Below, piece after piece: positions 32,332-39,853 of a DNA stretch of 64,000 nucleotides. Both the position numbers and the translations under genes were made by a program. Every line of letters starts with the position of its first letter. Positions within the stretch are counted from its first letter, which is position 1. The notes under the pieces are model-generated. The model had not been told where the DNA came from, did no database searches, and saw nothing but the letters and a program-made list of their open reading frames with translations. The DNA is from JAAXIE01 sp965263155 (GTDB taxonomy: Bacteria; Chloroflexota; Dehalococcoidia; Lucifugimonadales; JAAXIE01), in the NCBI GenBank assembly GCA_965263155.1, contig OZ253586.1, forward strand, positions 2,852,001-2,916,000, given 5' to 3'.

Positions 32332-33357
32332 ATGGCGAGATGGTCCCAAAAGGTTACCGGGGGTGATTTAGTGAAATTTCCGTTCATAGGCAAGACCACC
32401 AAGGATCTGGCCCCCGGTGGTGATGTACCTGGGCAGGATACCGTTTCGGATCGGGTTGGGGCAAAAGACCTTCCCATAGCCCTCTATTTGAACCAAAGAT
32501 TAACCTTCGACCTACTTGCGTCTCTCGAGGGAGGGTTTTCGAGCTTCGCCACCATTCACACAACATCCTCAGAAGACAAATCTCTTGAAGTATCTGGAGG
32601 AGCCCAATTGGGGTCAAGCAACGCATTTGGTCTCTTTGGAGTGGAGCTAGGGGGACGGGGGACGCGACAGTCCGGACGCAACCAGAGTGCGAGTACTACA
32701 GAGAGCATAGTGCATACGCCCTCGTCTCTGTTCGCTAGGCTCCGTAAAGAATTAAGTGATCGTCAGTTGGTACGACATGTAACATCACCCGACGACCTCA
32801 GCGGTATACGCCCTGGGGAATTCGTCGAGTTCGAGGCGACTCTTCGAAAAAGCCCTTTAATAGAGATGTTGGATTCATTTGCCGGGCTAATCCCTCTGAT
32901 GGCACTTGCCGGGGTGGAGCCAAGCCAGACACTTCCTGCCAACGTTGACAAAAAGTCCAATAAGGGTCAGCGCAAAAACCAAGAATCGCCCCGATTGGAA
33001 GACCAGCTTGACCTCGTGCGGTCGGCATTGACCGCCGGTAGCTCTCAAGACCTTATCGCTGAAATGCATTCGATGCGTATCGTGCTCACTGCCGAAACAG
33101 AGTACCTCATAGACCCGTCTATGAATGATACGATCGATGGCACATTTACTGTGTTCGGAAAGGCTACCAGAATCATAACTGCCGATTCACAAGGGATTAG
33201 TCTCTTACGGAAGACAGCCCTTGGAAGATTCGACAATATCGCGAGCGGTTTTACCGAAGCACTTGGAGGAATAACGGAAACTGGCTTTAGCGGTTCTATG
33301 GAAACCCATATAACAGGACCAACTATGCAGGTCATTCCGATAGCTATATTCTCTTAG
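32332..33357 (+). CDS. DUF6414-like protein of unknown function
   Basis: 341 residues, AT-richer than its neighbours, with codons such as ATA, TTA and AGA, so probably transferred. The block LPIALYLNQRLTFDLLASLEGGFSSFATI near residues 48-76 recalls the start of DUF6414 proteins (a Y-L-D/N-x-x-x-x-x-x-L-L-A-S series). It is followed by a serine/glycine-rich region, an FVEFEATLRKSPLIEMLD segment, a lysine-rich linker near 205-215, and a beta-rich end (DGTFTVFGKATRIITADSQGISLLRK). No signal peptide or obvious catalytic motif is present. Start uncertain: ATG 32332 gives the longest form; GTG 32371 behind a GGGGGTGA stretch is an alternative. The neighbourhood gives no clue to its role. Confidence 0.55.
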   Translation: MARWSQKVTGGDLVKFPFIGKTTKDLAPGGDVPGQDTVSDRVGAKDLPIALYLNQRLTFDLLASLEGGFSSFATIHTTSSEDKSLEVSGGAQLGSSNAFGLFGVELGGRGTRQSGRNQSASTTESIVHTPSSLFARLRKELSDRQLVRHVTSPDDLSGIRPGEFVEFEATLRKSPLIEMLDSFAGLIPLMALAGVEPSQTLPANVDKKSNKGQRKNQESPRLEDQLDLVRSALTAGSSQDLIAEMHSMRIVLTAETEYLIDPSMNDTIDGTFTVFGKATRIITADSQGISLLRKTALGRFDNIASGFTEALGGITETGFSGSMETHITGPTMQVIPIAIFS

Positions 33358-33531
33358 TGCTACGGTTTCAACCTACCCACGAAACTCAGCGAGTTCAGCG
33401 ACACCGAAGAACCGGCCCTCGCTGTAGGAATTTCTTGTCTGGACCGTTAGGCATACCTCCTAATCTTCACCCCTTCCCCCACACCTCCTGCTTAAGCCCC
33501 AGCCACCCCAGCCCCCCATGACATCCCACAA

Positions 33532-33561
33532 TTGACAACCCTCGTACATAAGTTCTAATAT
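33532..33561 (+). promoter_or_regulatory. Candidate sigma70-type promoter upstream of the HTH gene
   Basis: TTGACA (33532-33537), 18-base spacer, TAATAT (33556-33561). It lies about 125 bases before the GTG start at 33685, in a 330-base gap (33358-33684) that otherwise contains nothing I can identify. Confidence 0.5.
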
Positions 33562-33684
33562 CATCCTACAGAGCGCGCTGGGGACTGACCCCAATAGGTC
33601 GGCCCCAGCTTTTTCTTTTGCGAAGGAGTTCCTTCCCTGGGGCCCGGCCTTATTGGCCCTAATTCTTTTGGGAGGGAAACATCC

Positions 33685-34260
33685 GTGGAAACCTACATCC
33701 AGTATCCTCAAGCCCCCGACATGGGTCCCAATCCGCCCTGCCACCGCACCCCAGCCTCTGCGGCGGATTCGCCGCTCTCGCCGGATATAATTGCGGCGCC
33801 CAACCCCAGTCTGCAACGCGGCGCACCACCCATCAGCCACAACCCCAATCCAAGCTGTGAAGCCGCAACACCGCCGCAAGACGGAAAGGGAAAACCCCGT
33901 CGCAGATATGGACGCCGCCGCAAGACAAATACGAAACAGAAATTCCTCGCCGCTCGCCGGCTAGGCGCATCGGTCACCCGCGCCGCACAAAACGCCGGCG
34001 TTAACCGTGGCACAATCTACCGCTGGCGTCACCAAGACCCCCAGTTTGCCCAAGACTGGCGCCAGTCCCATGACACATTCGTTGAAGACCTCGAGTTGGA
34101 GGCCCTCAAGCGGGCCATGGAAGGCGACCGCAGCCTCCTGGTTTTCCTCCTCAAGTCCCACAAGCCCGAAACCTACAACCAGAAGCAGCACGATCAACCT
34201 CTTAATCGCAAACCCATGAACATCGCCGACCTCGTCGACAAGGTACGCGAATATAGATGA
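33685..34260 (+). CDS. Helix-turn-helix protein, phage terminase small subunit-like
   Basis: A 191-residue protein with two parts. Residues 1-70 are low-complexity, rich in Pro, Asn and Ser. Residues 72-190 are basic and helical: RRRYGRRRKTNTKQKFLAARRLGASVTRAAQNAGVNRGTIYRWRHQDPQFAQDWRQS. The HTH (SVTRAAQNAGVNRGTIYRWRHQD) is followed by a helix and RSLLVFLLKSHKPETYN, an ending often seen in small terminase-like or transposase-related DNA-binding proteins. No terminase large subunit is present. GTG start at 33685 behind GGGAGGG; the disordered N-terminus makes the exact start uncertain. Perhaps a remnant of a mobile element. Confidence 0.65.
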   Translation: METYIQYPQAPDMGPNPPCHRTPASAADSPLSPDIIAAPNPSLQRGAPPISHNPNPSCEAATPPQDGKGKPRRRYGRRRKTNTKQKFLAARRLGASVTRAAQNAGVNRGTIYRWRHQDPQFAQDWRQSHDTFVEDLELEALKRAMEGDRSLLVFLLKSHKPETYNQKQHDQPLNRKPMNIADLVDKVREYR

Positions 34261-34343
34261 CGCCATGCCAACCCACACGACACCATCTCAAACCTTGGAG
34301 CAGGGTTATTCGATTATCGCCTGCTCCGCTACCCTGTCCTTTC

Positions 34344-34410
34344 CGTTCGTCCTGAGCGAAGTGGTATGGCGCGCGCGGATAGCGCGTCATACCACGCAGT
34401 CGAAGGGCGG
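34344..34410. repeat. Palindrome nested inside a dispersed-repeat-like sequence
   Basis: GTTCGTCCTGAGCGAAGT and GTCGAAGGGCGG, the two halves of a sequence widespread as an intergenic repeat in bacterial genomes, are separated by a perfect-ended palindrome. Its arms are GTGGTATG (34361-34368) and CATACCAC (34388-34395), with GCGC arms further in. This looks like a palindrome inserted into another repeat. Confidence 0.55.
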
Positions 34411-34443
34411 GCCGCTGGAGAGCCGGGCGTCTCGCCCCAGCGG

Positions 34444-34475
34444 CCCCGACCCCGACCCTGACCCCGACCCCGACC
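34444..34475. repeat. Hexanucleotide tandem repeat (CCCCGA), 5.3 copies
   Basis: Five consecutive units of CCCCGA, the third reading CCCTGA, plus two bases. Non-coding, just upstream of the amidohydrolase promoter. Confidence 0.85.
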
Positions 34476-34490
34476 ATTGATGCCGTCGCT

Positions 34491-34518
34491 TTGCACCAAC
34501 CCGCCCCCCTGCTAGAAT
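34491..34518 (+). promoter_or_regulatory. Candidate promoter of the amidohydrolase gene
   Basis: TTGCAC (34491-34496), 16-base spacer, TAGAAT (34513-34518). The predicted leader is about 40 bases and contains GTAGGAGG (34553-34560), a strong ribosome site 6 bases before the ATG at 34567. Confidence 0.55.
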
Positions 34519-34566
34519 GCCCCTCAAGACAGGGTCTTCTACTCAAGAACCGGTAGGAGGTACTTC

Positions 34567-35667
34567 ATGGCCACCCAGACCAAGCTACAGGTTATCGACG
34601 CCGACGCTCATGTCATTGAGACCGAGCGTACTTGGGACTACCTAGAACCCGCGGAGCAGAAGTTCCGCCCCGTGCTCCTGCCCAACCCCTATGACGCCGA
34701 ACGTCAGATGTGGTCCATCCACGGTGCCAGCGCTGGCTTCCGCTTCGCCGATTTAAGCGAAGAGCAACTGGAAGAGTTGTCCCTCAAAGCCAACCGCGAC
34801 ATGTCCACCCCCAAGGCCGCCCGGGAACTGGACGACGTGGCGTTGCGGCTGCACCACATGGACCAGTTGGGCATCGATGTCCAGATACTGCATAACACCA
34901 TGTGGATTGAGCAGGTGACCCAGAACCCCGACGTGGAGGCAGCCCTCTGCCGCTCTTGGAACAAGTGGCTCGCCGACGTCCATCGCCAGTCCAACGGCCG
35001 CCTGCGCTGGTCCTGCGTCATCCCCACCCTGTCCCTTGACGAGGCCGTAAACCAGATGCGCTTCGCCAAGGAAAACGGGTCGGTGGCCGTCTGCATGCGC
35101 CCCCTCGAAGGCGACCGCTCCTTGACCGACCCCTATTTCTACCCCATCTACGAAGAGGCCACCAACTTGGACATGGCCGTGGCTGTGCACATCGCCAACG
35201 CCAACCCTGCCAACGTCAACCTGTTGCGTGGCTTCCCCGAAGGCTTTAACACTATGGCCTTCGCCCTGTTCCGGGTCCCCACCATCGTCGCTACCTACAC
35301 CCTGCTCATGGGCGAGGCGCCCAAGCTGTTCCCCAAGCTGCGCTGGGGGATAATCGAGGCCTCAGCCCAGTGGGTGCCGTGGATACACCACGAGGTAGCC
35401 CGGCGCTATGAAGCCCGCGGTCTCCCCATACCCGAAGACATGTTCGGCGAACGACAGATATACGTCACCTGCCAGACCGACGACGACATCCCTTACGTCC
35501 TCAAATATGCTGGCCCGAACTCCATCGTCATCGGCACCGACTACGGTCACACTGACCCCTCCAGCGAGATCGACGCCATCTCCATCTTCCGCGGTATGGA
35601 CGGCATCGACGAAGACACCCGCGAGCGCATCCTCTCCCATAACCCCAAGGCGCTCTACAACCTGTAG
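34567..35667 (+). CDS. Amidohydrolase-2-type metal-dependent hydrolase
   Basis: A TIM-barrel hydrolase or decarboxylase of the amidohydrolase 2 group (ACMSD-like). The 366-residue product begins VIDADAHVIETERTWDY; the D-A-D-A-H motif provides metal ligands. Other elements are LHHMDQLGIDVQIL, GSVAVCMRPLEGDRSLTDPYFYPIYEEA, MAVAVHIANANP with a further histidine, and the C-terminal NSIVIGTDYGHTDPSSEIDAI whose aspartate (GTDYGH) is the catalytic acid. The family includes enzymes of aromatic ring and heterocycle degradation; the substrate is unknown. Strong ribosome site at 34555. It is a single-gene transcript ended by the hairpin at 35677. Confidence 0.87.
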   Translation: MATQTKLQVIDADAHVIETERTWDYLEPAEQKFRPVLLPNPYDAERQMWSIHGASAGFRFADLSEEQLEELSLKANRDMSTPKAARELDDVALRLHHMDQLGIDVQILHNTMWIEQVTQNPDVEAALCRSWNKWLADVHRQSNGRLRWSCVIPTLSLDEAVNQMRFAKENGSVAVCMRPLEGDRSLTDPYFYPIYEEATNLDMAVAVHIANANPANVNLLRGFPEGFNTMAFALFRVPTIVATYTLLMGEAPKLFPKLRWGIIEASAQWVPWIHHEVARRYEARGLPIPEDMFGERQIYVTCQTDDDIPYVLKYAGPNSIVIGTDYGHTDPSSEIDAISIFRGMDGIDEDTRERILSHNPKALYNL

Positions 35668-35676
35668 AATGAAGAG

Positions 35677-35718
35677 AAGGGAGTTGGATGCGAAAGCAAT
35701 GCCGCATCCAACTCCCTT
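35677..35718 (+). terminator. Terminator-like hairpin after the amidohydrolase gene
   Basis: AAGGGAGTTGGATGCG (35677-35692) and CGCATCCAACTCCCTT (35703-35718) make a perfect 16-base stem with a 10-base loop. There is no T-run, so termination may be Rho-assisted, or the element may be a dispersed palindrome. Confidence 0.6.
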
Positions 35719-35801
35719 CAGCTAGCACACGCCCCGCAAAAAAGCCTACACTCCCGACCACTCCTACGTAGGCGAGCGAAAGGTTAGGGGGATAAGGTAT
35801 C

Positions 35802-35993
35802 GTGGCAGTCGAACAGCGTGTCAGCAGGCTCGAGGGAGCCTACGAGCAAGTAGACAGAAGACTCGACGGGATAGAACGGACCCTCGAGGCCCTACGTTCC
35901 GAGACGAGCAGCCGCTTCAACACGCTCTACATCATCACCGCGGCCCTTTGGGTCAGCACAGTAGGTCTGCTGGCCGGGCTGTACTTCAGATAA
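35802..35993 (+). CDS. Small coiled-coil, single-pass membrane protein
   Basis: 63 residues: an N-terminal amphipathic coiled coil with heptads (VSRLEGAYEQVDRRLDGIERTLEALRSE) and one C-terminal membrane helix (LYIITAALWVSTVGLLAGLYF). This architecture resembles hemolysin XhlA-type and other small membrane-anchored coiled-coil proteins; the function is unknown. GTG start at 35802 behind GGGGATAAGG. It stands alone between two hairpins, downstream of the amidohydrolase gene. Confidence 0.65.
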   Translation: MAVEQRVSRLEGAYEQVDRRLDGIERTLEALRSETSSRFNTLYIITAALWVSTVGLLAGLYFR

Positions 35994-36002
35994 CTTGGAC
36001 GA

Positions 36003-36036
36003 GGCACTCTGGCCGCCAGACGGAGGCCAGAGTGCC
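36003..36036. terminator. Bidirectional terminator-like hairpin
   Basis: GGCACTCTGGCC (36003-36014) and GGCCAGAGTGCC (36025-36036) form a perfect 12-base stem between the convergent small membrane protein gene and the MBL hydrolase gene. There is no T-run on either side. Confidence 0.6.
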
Positions 36037-36051
36037 TAGGGAAACCGCCGC

Positions 36052-36912
36052 CTACCGTGCCGGAGGGGCCTGCGGGTTCGACGGCACCCAGTTGCCCGTA
36101 AGGTAATCGTAGAGGTTGGCGACGTTCATCCGCATCACCGCGGCAGCGTCTTGGTGCACGGCTTCCATGGGGTACCGCTCCGTCAGGGCGGTCAGGCTGT
36201 AGATGGCGTCGTCCTTGCTTATGCCCCGCTCCACGGCGTCCCACACGTAGTTCTTCCACTCCTGAATGTAGGAGCCCTGCTCGTCCAGGTACTCCTTGCC
36301 GCACAGTTCGCCATGCCCTGGAACGAATATCTCCTCGTCGAGGCGGCGCAGCGACTCCACAGCAGTGAGCCACTGGTCAGGACTGCCTTCCTGCAGGAAG
36401 CTCTGCACTCTGTTGAAGATGTTGTCGCTGGTCCATACCACTCCTTCTTCCTTGATGCAGATGGCGGCCTGATAAGCGGTGTGGCCCGGCATGTGGATGA
36501 TCTGGATGGTGTGGTCGCCCACGCGCAGGGTCATACCGTTCTTGAAGGTGATGGCAGGGGCGTTGAACTGGTACCCCCCCATGTATTGCGGTTCGTCGGG
36601 GCCGAAGGCGGCTGTCCGCTGCACATGCTGCTCAAGGTCCGTCTCCAGAATGCGACGACGCACACCCTCGTGGGCGATTACCGGCACGTCGAAGAAGGAG
36701 TTGCCCGTCCAATGGTCGCCGTGGGGTTCGGTGTTGATGATGTAGCGCAACTGGCCCCGGCTCTCAAGTTCTGCCTTGAGGGCCATGGCGTCGCTGGGCT
36801 TGTGGGGACTATCGAACATAACGATGCCTTCGGAAGTGGTGAGGAAGCCGAAGTTGCACCCTCTCCGGGCGATGTCCACGAACACATTGCTGGTCACCTG
36901 TTGCAGCGCCAA
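36052..36912 (-). CDS. Metallo-beta-lactamase-fold hydrolase
   Basis: A di-metal hydrolase of about 287 residues. It shows NTEPHGDHWTGNSFF, the H-x-[EH]-x-D-H motif as H-G-D-H in a P-H-G-D-H context, then the second-shell IIHMPGHTAYQAAICI, VVWTSDNIFN (Asp ligand) and VPGHGELCGKEY. The first ligand histidine is replaced by Glu/Pro (TEPHGDH instead of THxHxDH), as in the alkyl-sulfatase or SAR-type quinohemoprotein amine dehydrogenase-associated branches, so metal binding may be atypical. The TTG start at 36912 is chosen because TGGAGGTGC lies 3-9 bases upstream; the ATG at 36945 has no ribosome site. Substrate unknown; cytosolic. Confidence 0.8.
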   Translation of the reverse strand: MALQQVTSNVFVDIARRGCNFGFLTTSEGIVMFDSPHKPSDAMALKAELESRGQLRYIINTEPHGDHWTGNSFFDVPVIAHEGVRRRILETDLEQHVQRTAAFGPDEPQYMGGYQFNAPAITFKNGMTLRVGDHTIQIIHMPGHTAYQAAICIKEEGVVWTSDNIFNRVQSFLQEGSPDQWLTAVESLRRLDEEIFVPGHGELCGKEYLDEQGSYIQEWKNYVWDAVERGISKDDAIYSLTALTERYPMEAVHQDAAAVMRMNVANLYDYLTGNWVPSNPQAPPAR

Positions 36913-37038
36913 AGCGCACCTCCATCGTAGGGTTGAATTGGTCACCGTGGTTTGCTAGTAGTTTAGGCCAAGCTGGATGTTGTGGGTAGTCCAACCCATC
37001 TCGTAGTCGGCCCATCTCGTAGGGGGGTGGATATCTGT

Positions 37039-37068
37039 TTGCTAACGCAAGGCTGCCCTTACTATAAT
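37039..37068 (+). promoter_or_regulatory. Promoter of tRNA-Thr
   Basis: TTGCTA (37039-37044), 18-base spacer, TATAAT (37063-37068), which places the transcription start a few bases before or at the tRNA 5' end (37078). Confidence 0.65.
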
Positions 37069-37077
37069 GAAAATACT

Positions 37078-37152
37078 GCCGGCGTAGCTCAGTGGTAGAG
37101 CAGCGGTTTCGTAAACCGCAGGTCAAGGGTTCGAATCCCCTCGCCGGCTCCA
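37078..37152 (+). tRNA. tRNA-Thr (anticodon CGT)
   Basis: Full cloverleaf: acceptor GCCGGCG/CGCCGGC, D arm GCTC/GAGC, anticodon stem GCGGT/ACCGC with loop TTCGTAA, T arm AAGGG/CCCCT around TTCGAAT, discriminator T and encoded CCA. Anticodon CGT reads ACG (Thr). Confidence 0.97.
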
Positions 37153-37303
37153 AAACGTCCCTTCCGTTCCCTATGACTCCGACAAACCCTCAAGCTTCGC
37201 GTTTCTTCCTAAGGATAGGCCGTGGTGTACCCCCCTTGGCTTTGGGACGGCTTGAGTATATCCTGTTAGTAATTACCTTAAGATTGGGGCAAGGTGACAG
37301 TCG

Positions 37304-38431
37304 TTGGTGCGTATACAGGCGTCGCAAGCTGCTACAGTCCTTAGCCCCACTATAGCTATCGCACCGTCCTCCAACGGGAAGGCAGCCAATCCAGAGCCGC
37401 CCAGGGAGCGCGTTGACCAGAGCGACTACCTTGAGTTGTATCGGCTTGTTTCCGGAGAGGGACTGTTGGACAAGCAGCCCCTCTACTATGCTTGGAAGCT
37501 CGGCTCTACTGCCGCAATGCTGGGGGCCAGCATTTGGCTGCTGGTCATCGCCAATGCCCTGTGGGTCCACCTGCTGAATGCCGTATTCCTCGGATTCGTC
37601 TTCGCTCAGTTCGGCTTCCTTGGGCACGATGCGGGACACCGCCAGATGTTCCGCTCGGGGCGCAACAACGAAATTGTCCTCTTCTTCGTCAACCTAGTGA
37701 TACTGCTGGACCGCAGTTGGTGGATTGACAAACACAATCGTCATCATGCCCACCCCAACGACTTGGACAGAGACAGGGACGTTGATCTGCCTTTCCTAGC
37801 TTTCACCGAAGACGTCGCCCTGAGCAAAAGAGGCATCTACAGGTTGGTGGTGCGCTACCAAGCCTTCTGCATGTACCCGTTGATGATGGCTGAGGCGTTG
37901 AGCCTCAGGATGGACGGCTTTCAGTACCTGTTGCGTGGCAAGAACGTGAAGTACATGTTCGCCGAGACGTCGTGCATCGTGCTGCATCTGGCCATCTACC
38001 TTGGCGCCCTGTTCTACCTGCTGGAGCCGTGGCACGCCGTCTTGTTCATCTTGGTACACCAAGTGGTCACAGGGTTCTATTTGGCCAACGTGTTTGCCCC
38101 GAACCACAAGGGCATGCTGTTGTTATACAAGGACACAAGGCTGGACTTCCTGCGCCAGCAAGTGCTCACCGCCCGCAACATCAGCTCCAATCCAATCACC
38201 GACTTTATGTACGGCGGATTGAATAATCAGATTGAGCATCACCTCTTCCCGACCATGCCACGCAACAAGCTGCGTAAGGCGAGTAAGCTCATCATCGGCT
38301 TCTGCGTCGCTCGAGGTGTCCCCTGTCACCAGACCGGCGTGCTGGGCTCCCAGAAAGAGATACTGCAGCACCTGCACCAAGTAAGCGCTCCTTTGCGTCG
38401 TGGCCGCAGGCAGGGCGTACTGAACAAGTAA
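37304..38431 (+). CDS. Membrane fatty acid desaturase (acyl-lipid type)
   Basis: Introduces double bonds into acyl chains with a di-iron centre. The 375-residue product has the three histidine boxes: GHDAGHRQMF near residue 110, NRHHAHPND near 147 and NNQIEHHLFP near 310. Hydrophobic membrane segments flank them (AMLGASIWLLVIANALWVHLL, IVLFFVNLVILLD, IVLHLAIYLGALFYLL). The order and spacing match DesA/delta-type acyl-lipid desaturases; the third box begins with Q as in front-end desaturases, but there is no cytochrome b5 domain. The TTG at 37304 starts the longest form and GTG 37307 is an alternative; the N-terminal 40 residues are not conserved-looking. Intrinsic terminator follows at 38458. 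Confidence 0.9.
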   Translation: MVRIQASQAATVLSPTIAIAPSSNGKAANPEPPRERVDQSDYLELYRLVSGEGLLDKQPLYYAWKLGSTAAMLGASIWLLVIANALWVHLLNAVFLGFVFAQFGFLGHDAGHRQMFRSGRNNEIVLFFVNLVILLDRSWWIDKHNRHHAHPNDLDRDRDVDLPFLAFTEDVALSKRGIYRLVVRYQAFCMYPLMMAEALSLRMDGFQYLLRGKNVKYMFAETSCIVLHLAIYLGALFYLLEPWHAVLFILVHQVVTGFYLANVFAPNHKGMLLLYKDTRLDFLRQQVLTARNISSNPITDFMYGGLNNQIEHHLFPTMPRNKLRKASKLIIGFCVARGVPCHQTGVLGSQKEILQHLHQVSAPLRRGRRQGVLNK

Positions 38432-38457
38432 TAGGCATCTGCCAGCAACCCTCTAAC

Positions 38458-38495
38458 AAGAAGCCCTTGTCTGCATGACAAGGGCTTCTTTCTTT
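38458..38495. terminator. Intrinsic terminator (bidirectional)
   Basis: AAGAAGCCCTTGTC (38458-38471), 5-base loop, GACAAGGGCTTCTT (38477-38490), then TCTTT. It serves the desaturase gene and, with reduced T-run, the convergent luciferase-like gene. Confidence 0.85.
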
Positions 38496-38536
38496 CCACC
38501 CAGCACTGCGGAACGCTGTGCCGCAGTGCGACCTTA

Positions 38537-39694
38537 TCAGCAGTTCATCTGCGGCACATACTCCTTGATGGCGGGGATCACTTCTTTGGCCAGCAGTTCT
38601 ATGGAGCGCATGCCGGCCTTCTGGGACATGGGGCCCTCGCGCGCCCACAGGATGAGCTCAGCCGGGTCGGCCACATCGACCACCTTCTTCAGCTTCCGTA
38701 TCACTGTGTCGGGCGAACCAGTGATGATCTGGTCCATCGCCTCGGCCTCTTCGTAGCTGATGCTTGCCAAGCGGGCTTCGGTGGCCCCGGCCTTGCTGAT
38801 AGCGGCCGCTTGGGAGGCGTAGCCGGGAGGACTCGTCCATTCGCGTGGTGCCCGGCCGAAGGTGCGCCCCAACTGCCAGTAGAAGTTGCGTCCCTCCTCG
38901 TAGGCCCGCTCGTCGCTGTCTGCCACACAGATACGCTGCAGGTATCCAAAGTTGTCTTTGGTCGCCTTATAGCCCGACTCCGCCGCCGTCTTCTCGTAGA
39001 GGGCCCAGATGTCGGGTGTTACCTCCATGGAGGTGTTCTGGGCGATGTACGGGTAGCCGTGCTGGGCGGCCCAGATAATCGTCTCGGGGCTGGTGATCCC
39101 CGGCACCCAGATGGGTGGATGGGGCTTCTGAAGAGGCAGTACCCAAGGGTTCACCACACGGTACTGGAAGTGCTTGCCCTCCCAGCGGAAAGGGCCTGGG
39201 GTGGTCCACGCCTTTACTATCAGGTCGTGGGCCTCGTAGAAGCGCTCCCTGTTGTGGGTGGGGTTGATGTTGACCGCAACGCTCTCGGTGCCCACGCCTC
39301 GCACGAACCCGCACACCACCCGTCCGCCAGAGATGTTGTCCATCATGGCCACCTCTTCCGCCACCCGCAACGGGTTCTCGTGGATGGGCAGGATGTTGCC
39401 CAGCAGAACGATACGCCCCTTCTTGGTGTTGCGGGCAAGGATGGCCCCGATGAGGTTGATGCCCGGCATCATGTTCAGAGGGTTGTTGTGGTGCTCGTTA
39501 ATCACCACCCCGTCGAACCCCTCCTCGGATGCGTACTGGAACTCGTCAAGATACATGCCATACAGCCGCGACGCCGTGGCAGCATCGAATTGCTCGTTGG
39601 GCAGCATGAGACTCGTATAGCCCAGCTCGGCAGCAAACTCTTGCGAGTAGGCCGAGTAGGCCATCTCGTTGAAGAACAAGACCTCTTTGACCAT
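38537..39694 (-). CDS. Luciferase-like (LLM class) flavin-dependent oxidoreductase
   Basis: A TIM-barrel FMN or F420-dependent monooxygenase/oxidoreductase of 385 residues. Hallmarks are the start EVLFFNEMAYSAYSQEF, the region EGFDGVVINEHHNNPLNMMPGINLIGAILARNT near residues 59-92, LPIHENPLRVAEEVAMMDNISGGRVVCGFVRG near 102-133, and HPPIWVPGITSPETI. These match the bacterial luciferase alpha/beta family, which oxidises alkanes, sulfonates and similar compounds. The substrate is unknown. ATG at 39694 after AGGGGA. It is divergent from the GMC gene by 160 bases and convergent with the desaturase. Confidence 0.88.
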   Translation of the reverse strand: MVKEVLFFNEMAYSAYSQEFAAELGYTSLMLPNEQFDAATASRLYGMYLDEFQYASEEGFDGVVINEHHNNPLNMMPGINLIGAILARNTKKGRIVLLGNILPIHENPLRVAEEVAMMDNISGGRVVCGFVRGVGTESVAVNINPTHNRERFYEAHDLIVKAWTTPGPFRWEGKHFQYRVVNPWVLPLQKPHPPIWVPGITSPETIIWAAQHGYPYIAQNTSMEVTPDIWALYEKTAAESGYKATKDNFGYLQRICVADSDERAYEEGRNFYWQLGRTFGRAPREWTSPPGYASQAAAISKAGATEARLASISYEEAEAMDQIITGSPDTVIRKLKKVVDVADPAELILWAREGPMSQKAGMRSIELLAKEVIPAIKEYVPQMNC

Positions 39695-39853
39695 TCAAAT
39701 CCCCTATCTTCAGAAGCGATTACAAGCGCGCTAGGATAGCTCTGCCCTAGACTACCCAAAGTTGACCAAGGCGTCTATATTGCAAGAGGAGTGGTTTGGT
39801 CTTCGAAGCAATGGGAACGCATAAGATGGGCATCAGGTACGGAGGTAGCAAGA

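Noticed and set aside
34444..34475. CCCCGA tandem units as a possible CRISPR or iteron array
   Set aside because: Units are only 6 bases, contiguous and without spacers; a plain microsatellite.
38810..39739. Long plus-strand frame opposite the luciferase-like gene
   Set aside because: Shadow of a well-supported gene; sequence rich in Val/Gly/His with no domain.
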